Of a stretch of DNA of 64,000 nt, positions 35,420 through 44,109 are shown one piece after another. Under the pieces are notes generated by a model. It saw only the letters and a program-made list of their open reading frames with translations. It searched no databases and was not told where the DNA came from. The translations under genes were made by a program, and so were the position numbers. Each line of letters starts with the position of its first letter. Within the stretch, counting starts at the first letter, position 1. The stretch is from NCBI GenBank assembly GCA_009693115.1, contig SHXW01000004.1, positions 1 through 64,000 on the forward strand. Direction: 5' to 3'. Source of the DNA: Dehalococcoidia bacterium (GTDB lineage Bacteria; Chloroflexota; Dehalococcoidia; Lucifugimonadales; Lucifugimonadaceae).

Positions 35420-37585
35420 CTAACCACCTGCGCCGAGACTAATGACTATGTTGCCCTGACCGTCCAGACATGCCGTACAGCCGGGAGGCACGACCGTCGT
35501 GGCGTCATACTCCTCAATAATCAGCGGTCCGGAAACCGGTTTGGCGTTCAGCCCGGATCTTCCGATGACGTGTGTGTCGAGTAGGCCGTGCAGCCTGCCG
35601 AACGAGGCTTTTCTGGACGAAAGGATTCGTTTGCGCGTCACCGTAGATGCCTTCGCCATACCTGAGTTGACCTGCCCCTCCGCAGAGGAGACGGTCGCAG
35701 AAACACGGATGTTGACCAACTCCACCTCCTCGCCGGGAGCGTGATGGCCGTAAGTACGCTGGTGCTCTTTGTGAAAAAGCTCGACAAGGGTGCCTATTAG
35801 CCCTCCGCGCTCTGGAGCGGATGCATCCACTGTCAGTTCCCACGCCTGCCCGGTGTAGCGCAGGTCAGCCTGCCGCCGCCATTTGGTTCTTGATGCGAGA
35901 TAGCCTTCAGCAGCCATCACCCTGCGAGCCCGCGCCTCCACCTCTGCGAAGTCGCGCTCAACAGATGTATCAGTGGTTTCACCCGTCCGCGCGAAGACAG
36001 TCTGCACGAAGTGGTGTTCAGGCTCGGCCCCCAGCATCCCAACAGCCGAGAAAAGTCCGGGAGAAGGCGGGATGATGACCTTCGAGATGCCGAGTGCCTG
36101 AGCGAGACCCGCAGCGTGTACAGGGCCATTGCCGCCGAATGCAAAAAGGGCGCACTCCCGCGGGTCGCGGCCCCGGTATGTGGACACCGCCTTAAGGGCG
36201 CGGATCATGTTCGTATTGGCGACTGTGTGTACGCCGTATGCAGCTTCCTGAACGTCCAGCCCGAGCGGCGTGGCAATCTTGCTTTCCACAGCCCGGTGTG
36301 CCAAATCAGCGTTGACTTTGACCGCGCCGCCGGCCAGTCCCTCCGGATTGATGTACCCAAGAACTACGTTTGCATCGGTGACGGTCGGCTCAGTCCCGCC
36401 GAGGCCGTAACAGGCCGGACCTGGCACTGCTCCTGCAGACTGCGGGCCAACCTTGAGCGCTCCACCACGGTCTATCCAGACAATGCTCCCTCCGCCCGCC
36501 CCGACCTCTGCAATGTCCAGCACCGGCAGCCGGACGGCGTGGCCTCGGCCTTTTACCAGACGGCTCGAGAGTTGGATACCTGCGCCCACCTCGTACTCGG
36601 TCGTCCACGAACGCCTGCCGTCTTCGATGAGCGACGCCTTTGCCGTCGTGCCTCCCATGTCGAACGAGATGATGTTTTGTACGCCTGCCGCGAGGGCGGC
36701 CCGGTGCGCTCCGACCACGCCAGCGGCGGGGCCAGACTCGACTATGTAAGCCGGTTTTTCCGCCGCGGACTTCGCGGACATGACTCCACCATTGGATTGC
36801 ATGACCCTCAGCCGACCGCTGATTCTGGCATCCCGGAGGCCGTCCGATAGCGAATCCAGATAACGTTTCACGATGGGACCAATGTACGCGTTGACGACCG
36901 TCGTGCTTGTGCGCTCGTACTCCCTGATTTCAGGAAGTACATCAACAGAAAGCGACAGAAAGACGTCAGGCAGGCGTTTGCGGACAAGCTCGCCGATGCG
37001 CCGCTCGTGTGCCGGGTTGCGATACGAGTGCAGGAGGCAGACGGCCACTGCCTCAGCGCCATCTTGGGCTATTCGTTCCAGAGCAGCAATGACAGTCTTC
37101 TCGTCCAGTTGGCGGAGGACACCACCCTCTGCGCTCATGCGCTCATCCGCTTCAAGCCTGAGACGCCGTTCTACAAGGGGTTTCGGAGGGACGTAAAACA
37201 GGCTGAACAGTTCAGGCACGCGTAGGCGGCGGAGTTCCAGCACGTCGCGGAAACCCTTTGTGGTGATGAGTGCGGTCTTCGCGCCATGATTTTCCAAGAT
37301 GGCGTTCGTGGCTACAGTCGTGCCGTGGACGATCTCCGAGACAGCGCTGCCCGGCACGCCCGCGTCCCGGAGCATCGCGACCGTGCCCTCGACGATGGCG
37401 CGGGAGTAATCATCGGGCGTTGAAAGGACCTTCTTGGTCCACGTGCGGCCATCTGAGCCTGTCATCACGAGGTCAGTGAACGTGCCGCCTATGTCCGCGC
37501 CGACGCGGTATGTGGGCTTAAGTCGTGCTGGCATATGTTGCAGGGTGTTCAGTTGTGCCGTAGGGAGTGGCGCTTGCGGGTCCAT
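35420..37585 (-). CDS. hyuA: Hydantoinase A / N-methylhydantoinase alpha-like subunit
   Basis: A 721-aa HyuA-family ATPase subunit. The N-terminal phosphate-binding loop is VGADIGGTFTDLVM, and VHGTTVATNAILE lies near 95. SFDMGGTTAKASL near 313 is the second ASKHA-like motif. GGGSIVWID, a cluster at GPACYGLGG and FGGNGPVHAAGLA follow. Partner HyuB is two genes downstream. HyuAB pairs include ATP-dependent N-methylhydantoin amidohydrolase, 5-oxoprolinase and acetone carboxylase. The adjacent sarcosine-oxidase-like gene favours an N-methylated hydantoin substrate, an inference. The start may be ATG 37585 or ATG 37534. Confidence 0.9.
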   Translation of the reverse strand: MDPQAPLPTAQLNTLQHMPARLKPTYRVGADIGGTFTDLVMTGSDGRTWTKKVLSTPDDYSRAIVEGTVAMLRDAGVPGSAVSEIVHGTTVATNAILENHGAKTALITTKGFRDVLELRRLRVPELFSLFYVPPKPLVERRLRLEADERMSAEGGVLRQLDEKTVIAALERIAQDGAEAVAVCLLHSYRNPAHERRIGELVRKRLPDVFLSLSVDVLPEIREYERTSTTVVNAYIGPIVKRYLDSLSDGLRDARISGRLRVMQSNGGVMSAKSAAEKPAYIVESGPAAGVVGAHRAALAAGVQNIISFDMGGTTAKASLIEDGRRSWTTEYEVGAGIQLSSRLVKGRGHAVRLPVLDIAEVGAGGGSIVWIDRGGALKVGPQSAGAVPGPACYGLGGTEPTVTDANVVLGYINPEGLAGGAVKVNADLAHRAVESKIATPLGLDVQEAAYGVHTVANTNMIRALKAVSTYRGRDPRECALFAFGGNGPVHAAGLAQALGISKVIIPPSPGLFSAVGMLGAEPEHHFVQTVFARTGETTDTSVERDFAEVEARARRVMAAEGYLASRTKWRRQADLRYTGQAWELTVDASAPERGGLIGTLVELFHKEHQRTYGHHAPGEEVELVNIRVSATVSSAEGQVNSGMAKASTVTRKRILSSRKASFGRLHGLLDTHVIGRSGLNAKPVSGPLIIEEYDATTVVPPGCTACLDGQGNIVISLGAGG

Positions 37586-37768
37586 TGTTAACGAACCGCT
37601 GTATTCCGTCCCAGATGATCATTCTGCGTCCATTGAATTGGACTATTCGTTCGCCCCGGCCCGTATGGAGAACTTAGAAAGAGTGTGTCATCGGTGATGA
37701 GGTCAAGAGGACAGGCCATTACAGAAGACCGCAGCAATCACATCCAACATGACATCAAGCGACTCGCT

Positions 37769-38986
37769 TCAACTCTTGATGCCAGTCGGTCTTCTGGCGC
37801 GTCCTCCGGCCCTCTTGAATCTGCCCAGGCGCAGCAGGGCAATATCGTGGCGTGTAGCCCCCTTCGTCGCAAGATCCGCCATGACCTCGCCCACCACCGA
37901 GCAGAACTTGTAGCCGTGGCCAGAGAACCCAGCGGCGAATGATACCTGCGGGTGGGACGGGTGTACGTCAATGATGAAATGTTCGTCCGGTGAGTTGGTG
38001 AACATGCACGCTTTGAGGGCCATCGTCGGGCCGGAGGCGTCCGGGAAATACTTGTCTGTGAATTCGCGCAGGATCTGTTCATCAAGGGGGTTGCATCCAC
38101 GGTCGGGCGAGTCCGGGTCTATGGGCTCTCCCAGGTGGTGATAGCGGCCCACCTTGAAGCCTGGCACACCGTGTACGGGGAAGCCGTAGTAGCGGCCCTC
38201 TTCGACATGCAGGTTGAACACGGGAAACGTTTCGGGCTGGAAAAGCCCGGGTTTTCTGGGCTGGAACCAGGCCAGCACCTGCCTCTCAGGCACGGCCAGC
38301 CGTTTCAACTGCGGGATGAGCGTCCTCGTCCACGCGCCGGCAGTGATTACAAGCGCACCCGCCTCGTAACTGCCTCTATCCGTATCCACGCGCACGCCAC
38401 CTCCGGGTGTGACGTCCCAGCCGAGCACCCGTTCACGGCCGTGGATTGCTGCGCCTTTGGCCTGGGCCTGTTCCACAAAGGACACGATGCATCGCTCAGG
38501 AAGCAGGAAACCACCGTCTGGCTGGAGGAGGGCCATCGTTTCAGCAGGGAGGTGGTAGCCGGGATAGCGCCGGGTTAGTTCGCGGCTGGTGAGAACCTCA
38601 TGCCGCAGGCCGTGGATCTCACACGAAAGGAGGGATCCCTTGAAGACGTCGTGCCCAGGTGGACTGGCGTCCACCGAGCCCATGGTTCGAAGTAGCTCCT
38701 CGCCGACCTTTTTTTCTATCTCACGCCACAACTCATAGGAGCGCAGGAGCAGCGGGACGTACGAGGGGTGTTCGTAGTAGGCGAGGCGGATGATGCGCGT
38801 GTGACCGTGCGACGACCCACGGTCGTGGGGGATGTCAAACTGCTCCAGGCCAAGGACGCGGAGGTTGCGGCGCGAACCGGTAGCACGCCTGCGCGACAAC
38901 TCATAGACGGTCGCGCTACCCATGCCGCCTACCCCTATGACGATCACGTCGTATGTGTGTGATGAGGCCAGGAAGAATCTCTCCAA
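37769..38986 (-). CDS. Monomeric sarcosine/N-methyl-L-amino-acid oxidase (MSOX/MTOX family)
   Basis: A 405-aa FAD enzyme that oxidatively demethylates an N-methyl amino acid such as sarcosine, giving formaldehyde and H2O2. The dinucleotide motif is VIGVGGMGSATVYEL near residue 16. The family signature GSSHGHTRIIRLAYYEHPSYVPL lies near 57. The covalent-flavin Cys is expected at C327 in KACMFTNSPDEHF. GFSGHGYKF closes the active site. The start is TTG at 38986 with AGGA about 7 nt upstream; no ATG fits. It precedes hyuA by 183 nt on the same strand. N-methyltryptophan oxidase and pipecolate oxidase are close relatives. Confidence 0.85.
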   Translation of the reverse strand: MERFFLASSHTYDVIVIGVGGMGSATVYELSRRRATGSRRNLRVLGLEQFDIPHDRGSSHGHTRIIRLAYYEHPSYVPLLLRSYELWREIEKKVGEELLRTMGSVDASPPGHDVFKGSLLSCEIHGLRHEVLTSRELTRRYPGYHLPAETMALLQPDGGFLLPERCIVSFVEQAQAKGAAIHGRERVLGWDVTPGGGVRVDTDRGSYEAGALVITAGAWTRTLIPQLKRLAVPERQVLAWFQPRKPGLFQPETFPVFNLHVEEGRYYGFPVHGVPGFKVGRYHHLGEPIDPDSPDRGCNPLDEQILREFTDKYFPDASGPTMALKACMFTNSPDEHFIIDVHPSHPQVSFAAGFSGHGYKFCSVVGEVMADLATKGATRHDIALLRLGRFKRAGGRARRPTGIKS

Positions 38987-39164
38987 AGTAAGTCCTGATC
39001 AGGTCAGGACATGGTAGGGCATCGGTGGCGGCATACGTACCTGCGCGGACTCTTCCTTCATTCCTCTAAGATGCGTGAGTGTGGTTGGCAGCTTTCACCA
39101 ACTAAGCCGTGCTGTCTGTTTCTTCCTAGTCGGCGGTCAGGGCAAGCCTGACATGTAGGGTTGA

Positions 39165-39761
39165 ATGGGCAAGACATACTGGATGCTGGCAACCGACCAG
39201 CGGAATTACGAGATCACCCGCCAGCGCGGTTTTACCGTACAGGGTGTGGACTCGCGTAACCGTCGCAAAGCAGTCCGCGTGTTGCCAGATGACCGCATCA
39301 TGTTTTACATCTCAGACAGGGCCGCTTTCGCCGCCGCCGTCACGGTCACGTCCGGCCACTACGAAAGCTACGACCGTATCTGGCAGCATTACCGCGAGAG
39401 GGAAACCTTCCCGCACAGAGTGAATATCAAGCCGGATCTTGTTTTGGATGAAGACATCTGGGTGGACGCTTATCAGGTGGGGCCAACTCTTGAGTACGTC
39501 AAGAAGTGGGCGCCTGAGGACTGGCCTCTGGCCTTTGCGGGGATGTTGCACATCCTGCCGCAGCGGGACTTTGGCTATCTAGAGGACGAGATGGGTCGTG
39601 CGCTTCGAAACGCTGGCCGCCCACCCGTCCCTGCAGACGTTGAGGCTATCAGGGAGGAATCCCTCAAGCTCTCCCCTCAAAACATCGTGCCTGTGGCAAC
39701 CGCGCAGGAGGTTCCCGCCAGTCAGGACGCGGGGCCGGAACTCGAAGACGCTGAGCACTGA
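39165..39761 (+). CDS. EVE (PUA-like) domain protein
   Basis: A 198-aa protein. The first 145 residues match the EVE domain: KTYWMLATDQRNYEITRQRGFTVQGV, then DDRIMFYISDRAAFAAAVTVTS and a C-terminal AGMLHILPQRDFGYLE. EVE domains are thought to bind modified bases in DNA or RNA, by analogy with the YTH domain. A disordered, acidic tail (AQEVPASQDAGPELEDAEH) follows. No restriction or defence genes are adjacent. AGGG lies just upstream of the ATG. It is convergent with the DUF1802 gene, with 28 nt between. Confidence 0.8.
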   Translation: MGKTYWMLATDQRNYEITRQRGFTVQGVDSRNRRKAVRVLPDDRIMFYISDRAAFAAAVTVTSGHYESYDRIWQHYRERETFPHRVNIKPDLVLDEDIWVDAYQVGPTLEYVKKWAPEDWPLAFAGMLHILPQRDFGYLEDEMGRALRNAGRPPVPADVEAIREESLKLSPQNIVPVATAQEVPASQDAGPELEDAEH

Positions 39762-39789
39762 CAACTCGCAGTCTCATATTGCGGTGGGG

Positions 39790-40377
39790 TCAGGCCGTAG
39801 TGCCAGCTCCAGCGAGGGCCGTTTTGATCGCTGCCCGCTGCACATCGAAACGGCGGTCAGGCAGAACAGGCGTGGCGATTCCCAAAGGATACGGCTCTAC
39901 TAACTCAACCCATGACTTGCACCCGGCATAGGACCCCATGACCGGAAGGGCCTGCGGCATCTGAAGCCTGTGGCAACGCACGATGATAACGTGCAGAGGA
40001 TCCCGGGGCTTCCAATGGGCGCGTTTGACCGCGTATTCGTTGGAGAAGATGTGGAACGGTGCAAGGGCGTTGACCGCCGCCACTTCACTAATCCGGATGA
40101 CTTCGGCCACTTCGGCGAAGAGCGCCAGCGTCACCATGCCCTGGTCTGTGTCGTCATCGATGCCCCGCATCAGGCCTCGCTTGTCTGGTTTGAGCAGGTC
40201 TGCACCCTGGTGGAAGGACGTGGGATAAAGGAAAAACCCATCATGCTCGATCCTGAAATGACGGCCGTCCTCGTGGATGCCACCTTTGCGAAGCAGGACA
40301 ACCTGTTCGCCCTGCGCCAGCGCCTCGATCGCAACAGACCACTCTTTTAGAGCGATGTTTGAATGGGATGGGACCAA
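39790..40377 (-). CDS. DUF1802 family protein
   Basis: A 195-aa protein of the DUF1802 family, whose function is unknown. The typical opening ALKEWSVAIEALAQGEQVVLLRKGGIHEDGRHF is followed by EHDGFFLYPTSFHQ. An alpha/beta C-terminal region (YAVKRAHWKPRDPLHVIIVRCHRL) comes next. The TTG at 40377 was chosen because AAAGG lies 6 nt upstream and the family sequence begins a few codons on. The frame is open to 40473 with weak coding character. A frame on the opposite strand (39970-40350) is its shadow. Confidence 0.75.
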   Translation of the reverse strand: MVPSHSNIALKEWSVAIEALAQGEQVVLLRKGGIHEDGRHFRIEHDGFFLYPTSFHQGADLLKPDKRGLMRGIDDDTDQGMVTLALFAEVAEVIRISEVAAVNALAPFHIFSNEYAVKRAHWKPRDPLHVIIVRCHRLQMPQALPVMGSYAGCKSWVELVEPYPLGIATPVLPDRRFDVQRAAIKTALAGAGTTA

Positions 40378-40668
40378 CGCTGACCTTTGAACGTATGTTT
40401 CGGTAATATTTGATCTGACACAGACGGGCTTCCTGCTCGCCTTTAGTTTCTGTCGGGCGAAACAACTCCCCAATGGAAATTATAGGCCCGGAGCATCCGA
40501 CTGACAGTAGGTGTCATCTTAGTCAATAACGCTGCCAACCATCTCATCTCCTGTTGACGGGTGCCCGTTTGAACTGGGAGCGCATTGAGGCGAAGTGTGA
40601 CAACCGAAGGGTTCTTATTCAATTGGGATCCTCGGCAGGATCTATTCGGAGTCAGGTGAAAAGTCACA

Positions 40669-40962
40669 ATGGTCATGAACCTGTTCAAGAAACCCGATGT
40701 TGTCCTTGAAGGCGACACAGCGACCCCCGGTACGCCTTACCGCCTGTGCATGTTTCGTGTGACCGGTCGCAAGCCTGACAACGACCTGTCCCGAAAAGTG
40801 CGGGCCGCTCTGCAGATGGCTGTGCCGGGATGCGAAGTAGCGGATCTGCCGCTGGCTGATGTCAAGGTGGCGGAAAAGATGGGGATGCGCTTCCGAATCA
40901 GCTACTACGGAGAGCAAATCCCCGGCGAGAAGATCAGGGACGCAGTGCTGAACGCTATTTAG
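40669..40962 (+). CDS. Hypothetical protein (97 aa)
   Basis: I do not recognise this protein. It has a compact alpha/beta pattern: PYRLCMFRVTGRKPD, a predicted helix DNDLSRKVRAALQMA, the segment GCEVADLPLADVKVAEKMGMRFRISYYG and a closing helix. It could be a small ferredoxin-like fold, an inference. The start may be the ATG at 40669 or the Met two codons later; no strong ribosome binding site is seen. Its 3' end overlaps the 3' end of the convergent tatD gene by 8 nt. It lies about 290 nt from the divergent DUF1802 gene. Confidence 0.5.
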   Translation: MVMNLFKKPDVVLEGDTATPGTPYRLCMFRVTGRKPDNDLSRKVRAALQMAVPGCEVADLPLADVKVAEKMGMRFRISYYGEQIPGEKIRDAVLNAI

Positions 40963-41815
40963 TTCCACCTGACCCTGCCAACACGGCGCGTACCGGCTCC
41001 CCGCGCTGGCCCAAAAGCCGTAATGCGTTGCGCGTCGTACTTTCCCGTACATCTTCAACTGTGATCCCATGAAGCTCCGCTAGCTTCACAGCGATCAGTC
41101 GGATGTCCTTCGGCTCGGTCCATTTTGCACGGTCGGGCTTGTAGGACTGCGGAAAGGCATCGGTCTCCAGCACGATCCATTCAAGCGGAACATTGCGGAC
41201 GGTCTCCTGAAAATCCCGGCTATGCAGGAGCGGCTTCGCCACAGAGATATACAAACCGAGGTCTAGCAGTGCCCGCGCGTAATCCCAGTCACCCTGGAAG
41301 TAATGTGCCGCACCGCCGGTATCTCTGATTCGCTCCTCCTTCAGAATGTGCAGCGTGTCCTCAGTCGCCAGCCTGTTGTGGAAGACGACCGCCAGCCCCT
41401 GCTCGCGGCCGATCGCGATCTGGGCGCGGAATGCTCGTTCTTGAATCTCGTGCCACTCCGGGCCTGTGGACGGCTTCCAGTCCGAGCCCGGAGCGGGCCT
41501 GAAACTCTCGGGCGGAGTGTGGTCAAGTCCCGTCTCGCTCATCACGACCACACGCGGGTCGGCGGCGAGTCGGCTCAGGTTGCCAACATCGCCTGGCGTC
41601 AGTTCGCCCGTCATGTCCTCGGGATGCACGCCAACGCCTGCGAAGACCGAAGGGTGCTCATGCGCGATCTTGACGCAGCGCTCTGAACTGGCGACCGTCA
41701 CGCCAGCCGTGATGATCGCCCCCACGCCTGCCGAGCGCGACCTCTCGACGATGCCCGACAGCTCGCCCGGCTCGTGCTGGTCAATGTGCGTGTGAATGTC
41801 CAGGAAGAGCGCCAA
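40955..41815 (-). CDS. TatD-family metal-dependent hydrolase
   Basis: A 286-aa TIM-barrel hydrolase. Metal and active-site motifs in order are FLDIHTHIDQH near the N-terminus, GVGVHPED, VMSETGLDH, VVFHNRL, AAHYFQGDW and LETDAFP. Family members have DNase or D-aminoacyl-tRNA/nuclease-like activities. The order of motifs is standard, with an extended loop after SETGLDH. The start is TTG at 41815, required because the first metal motif begins at residue 6. It follows the DUF4389 gene by 15 nt on the same strand, so they probably form an operon. Confidence 0.85.
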   Translation of the reverse strand: MALFLDIHTHIDQHEPGELSGIVERSRSAGVGAIITAGVTVASSERCVKIAHEHPSVFAGVGVHPEDMTGELTPGDVGNLSRLAADPRVVVMSETGLDHTPPESFRPAPGSDWKPSTGPEWHEIQERAFRAQIAIGREQGLAVVFHNRLATEDTLHILKEERIRDTGGAAHYFQGDWDYARALLDLGLYISVAKPLLHSRDFQETVRNVPLEWIVLETDAFPQSYKPDRAKWTEPKDIRLIAVKLAELHGITVEDVRESTTRNALRLLGQRGEPVRAVLAGSGGTK

Positions 41816-41830
41816 GCGCGTGTCGCAGGC

Positions 41831-42511
41831 TCAGGCCATCTCGAACGGCGGGTACTTGTCTGTGTTGAGAAGGAAGGCGTAGGCAATCACGCGGTATGTC
41901 CAACGCATGACCCCGACTGTGTAGTCAAAGATGCCACGGGGCTGTTTGCCTGTGAACAGAATAGCGAACCAGCCAACGATCGTCACGATGATGACGCCTA
42001 TCCACAGGAAGGCAAGCACCACGTAGTGCGGGATGGCCAGGAGCCACTTGTACAGCGGGGCCCAGCGGTCCAGGTCGCGCTGCACGTCAGGGTAGTCTGC
42101 GTCCAGGTGGACCGATTGCTCTTCGTCCGTCGAGGGGTACTCGTCTCTCAGCAGCAACAGGTAGCTCCCCACTCGCGCCTCGAAGCGCATGAGCTGGAGG
42201 CTGAAGTCGAACCACCAGCGCGGATACTTCTGGCGGAAGACGATCAACAAAAGAGGCGCCAGGAAAAGCACGCCCGTGCCGCCCCCGAGGACAATCGACC
42301 ACTGGTCGCTGCTGTCCGAGAACCAGCTGCCGCCCGAGATTGCGGCAAGCACGATGGCTATGGGTATGACATAGAAGATGCGGAAGAACGAAGTGACGCG
42401 GTCACGAGGGCCGTCTTGGTGGTCAATAGACAACCTGATGGCGTAAGGTGGCGGAGCAACAGGCGGGACGGCAGGCGCCATTGAAGCAGCTGGCGTGGGC
42501 TGTGAAGTCAT
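41831..42511 (-). CDS. DUF4389 membrane protein
   Basis: A 226-aa membrane protein with a proline/alanine-rich cytoplasmic N-terminus (PVAPPPYAIRLSIDHQD). About four transmembrane segments follow, at IFYVIPIAIVLAAI, LGGGTGVLFLAPLLLIVF, YVVLAFLWIGVIIVTIVGWFAI and near the end. Two repeated DUF4389 units show the R-W-P motif pattern (YPRWWFDFSLQLMRFEARV and GIFDYTVGVMRWTYRVIAY). Function unknown. It is followed by tatD at 15 nt. The ATG start is clear. Confidence 0.75.
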   Translation of the reverse strand: MTSQPTPAASMAPAVPPVAPPPYAIRLSIDHQDGPRDRVTSFFRIFYVIPIAIVLAAISGGSWFSDSSDQWSIVLGGGTGVLFLAPLLLIVFRQKYPRWWFDFSLQLMRFEARVGSYLLLLRDEYPSTDEEQSVHLDADYPDVQRDLDRWAPLYKWLLAIPHYVVLAFLWIGVIIVTIVGWFAILFTGKQPRGIFDYTVGVMRWTYRVIAYAFLLNTDKYPPFEMA

Positions 42512-42818
42512 ACGTGCGCCTCCTAGTTATCGCCGGGCAGGGTGGAACAAAAGCGTGCCCCGACGAGCGTAATCATCGCACACCCGGCCACCGGGTACCG
42601 GAACGGGTGATCCCCTCTCCCTCGGGTGCCCTCCGGGCGCGAGAGGGTCTAGGGTGAGGGTTGAACACCGGAGCGCCCCAACGAAGACTTGACGCCGCGC
42701 CTCTTCTCCCTTCAACGACTCTCCAGCTGGCCCGTCCGGCGGGTGCGCGGCGTATAGTGTGGCCCGCTATGGACAGGAACGCGCTTCCACCTGTTGCAAA
42801 TGCCTATGGAGGAACTCA
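42512..42818. other. Divergent intergenic region with palindromic repeat
   Basis: About 300 nt between the DUF4389 gene (-) and the UxuA-like gene (+). No gene is supported. It holds the repeat at 42612-42660 and, at its right end, the GGAGGA ribosome binding site of the next gene. Confidence 0.5.
42612..42660. repeat. Dispersed GC-rich palindromic repeat, copy 5
   Basis: CCCCTCTCCCTCGGGTGCCC, then TCCGGGCGCGAGAGGG and TCTAGGGTGAGGG. The outer CCCTCTC/GAGAGGG arms enclose a second small stem (GGGTGCCC/GGGCGC), so this copy has a larger, branched loop. The AGGGTGAGGG tail matches the copy at 20915. Confidence 0.65.
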
Positions 42819-43913
42819 ATGCGCCTCGGACTAGGACAGTTCAACGCTTGGACGCCCGAATACCTGCGCTTCGCGAAGCAGTTCGGCGCGACGGACATCC
42901 TGCTCAACACGCCCAGCCTGCCCAGCTACGGCGGCTACTGGCCCCTCCACGACATCGTGAAGATGCGCCAGGCGGTCGAGAACGAAGGGCTGAAACTTTC
43001 GGCCATCGAGAACGTGCCGACTCAGTTCTACGACCACATCATGCTCAACGGCCCAAAGCGTGACGAGCAGGTCGAGAACATGATCAAAACGGTCCGGAAC
43101 ATCGCCCGGGCCGGCGTCCCCGTCTTCGGCTACAACTGGATGCCCTCCCACGTCTGGCGCACGCCGCCTGTGCCCATCCGCGGCGGCGCGCTCGCCACTG
43201 CGTTCGACTATGAAGAGGCGAAAAAGTTTCCGCTGACGCACGACCGCGAGTACACCGAAGCGGAGATGTGGAAGAACCTCGAATACTGGATCAAGATCAT
43301 CACGCCCGTCGCCGAGGAGGAGGGCATCAGGCTGGGCATCCACCCGTGCGACCCTCCGGTCGAGAAGCTGGGCGGCATACCGCAGCTCCTCCGCAACTTC
43401 GACGCCTACAAGCGGCTCATCTCGATAGTGGACTCGCCCTCGAACGCGATCGAGTTCTGCCAGGGCACCTTCTCGGAGATGAACGAGGACATCTACGAGA
43501 TGATCGAGTACTTCGTGCTGCGGAAGCGGATCATGTACGTCCACTTCCGCAACGTGTCGGGCCAGGTCCCGAAGTTCTATGAGGAGTTCGTGAACACCGG
43601 CTACGTGGACATGCACCGCGCCATGCGGGTCTATTTCGACTACGGGTTCGACGGCTTTTTCATTGACGACCATGTGCCGCAGACCTACCAGGACACGTCG
43701 TTCGGCCATAGGGGCCGGGCGCATGCGATGGGGTACATTTCCGGGATCATGGAGTCCATCTCGAAGCTCGAAGGCGAACAGGGCAGGGCCGCCGGCTGGA
43801 AATACCGGCAGTTGGAGAAGGCCGGGAAGCTGCCGAAGGTGACGGGAGTCGGCCTGCCCGCCCGCGGCCGCGCCGCTCCGAAGGCGAAGGCCGCGTCAAC
43901 GCGCAGGAAGTAA
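42819..43913 (+). CDS. Mannonate dehydratase-like (UxuA family) TIM-barrel enzyme
   Basis: A 364-aa protein of the UxuA / xylose-isomerase-like superfamily, which dehydrates D-mannonate to 2-keto-3-deoxygluconate in hexuronate breakdown. Visible features are MRLGLGQFNAWTPEYLRFAKQFGATDILLN at the start, IGHPCD-type motif GIHPCDPPVEKLGG near 190, IVDSPSNAIEFCQGTF, YVHFRNVSGQVPKFYEEF and FIDDHVPQ. The metal-binding His/Cys/Asp set is consistent with the family. The C-terminus has a Lys/Ala-rich tail. GGAGGA 6 nt upstream supports the ATG at 42819. True mannonate specificity is unproven. Confidence 0.82.
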   Translation: MRLGLGQFNAWTPEYLRFAKQFGATDILLNTPSLPSYGGYWPLHDIVKMRQAVENEGLKLSAIENVPTQFYDHIMLNGPKRDEQVENMIKTVRNIARAGVPVFGYNWMPSHVWRTPPVPIRGGALATAFDYEEAKKFPLTHDREYTEAEMWKNLEYWIKIITPVAEEEGIRLGIHPCDPPVEKLGGIPQLLRNFDAYKRLISIVDSPSNAIEFCQGTFSEMNEDIYEMIEYFVLRKRIMYVHFRNVSGQVPKFYEEFVNTGYVDMHRAMRVYFDYGFDGFFIDDHVPQTYQDTSFGHRGRAHAMGYISGIMESISKLEGEQGRAAGWKYRQLEKAGKLPKVTGVGLPARGRAAPKAKAASTRRK

Positions 43914-43928
43914 GACATCCACAGCTCT

Positions 43929-43966
43929 ACCCTCCCCCTCGATGGGGGAGGGTTAGGGAGAGGGTG
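43929..43966. repeat. Dispersed GC-rich palindromic repeat, copy 6
   Basis: ACCCTCCCCCTCGATGGGGGAGGGT is a near-perfect hairpin, followed by TAGGGAGAGGGTGG. It lies just after the UxuA-like gene and may stop its transcript, although no T-tract follows. A degraded copy follows at once. Confidence 0.65.
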
Positions 43967-43980
43967 GACAAGCTTCCTCT

Positions 43981-44019
43981 TCCCCTCTGTGAGAGGGACG
44001 GCGCAGCGTGAGGGTTGAA
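43981..44019. repeat. Dispersed GC-rich palindromic repeat, copy 7 (degraded)
   Basis: TCCCCTCTGTGAGAGGGA forms a short hairpin, and GCAGCGTGAGGGTTGAAGCC follows, similar to the AGGGTGAGGGTTGAA tail of the copy at 42612. It is in direct tandem with the copy ending at 43966. Confidence 0.5.
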
Positions 44020-44109
44020 GCCGGGACTCAAACAACAGCGCACGGAATCCCGGCTCTTTCGGTCTTTCATCGCCATGGAGCAGGTCCAGGTCAAGCCGGA
44101 GAGCCTCAG

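Noticed and set aside
39970-40350. Plus-strand frame of 126 aa
   Set aside because: Antisense to the DUF1802 gene, whose minus-strand protein has clear family motifs; codon-phase mirror of that gene.
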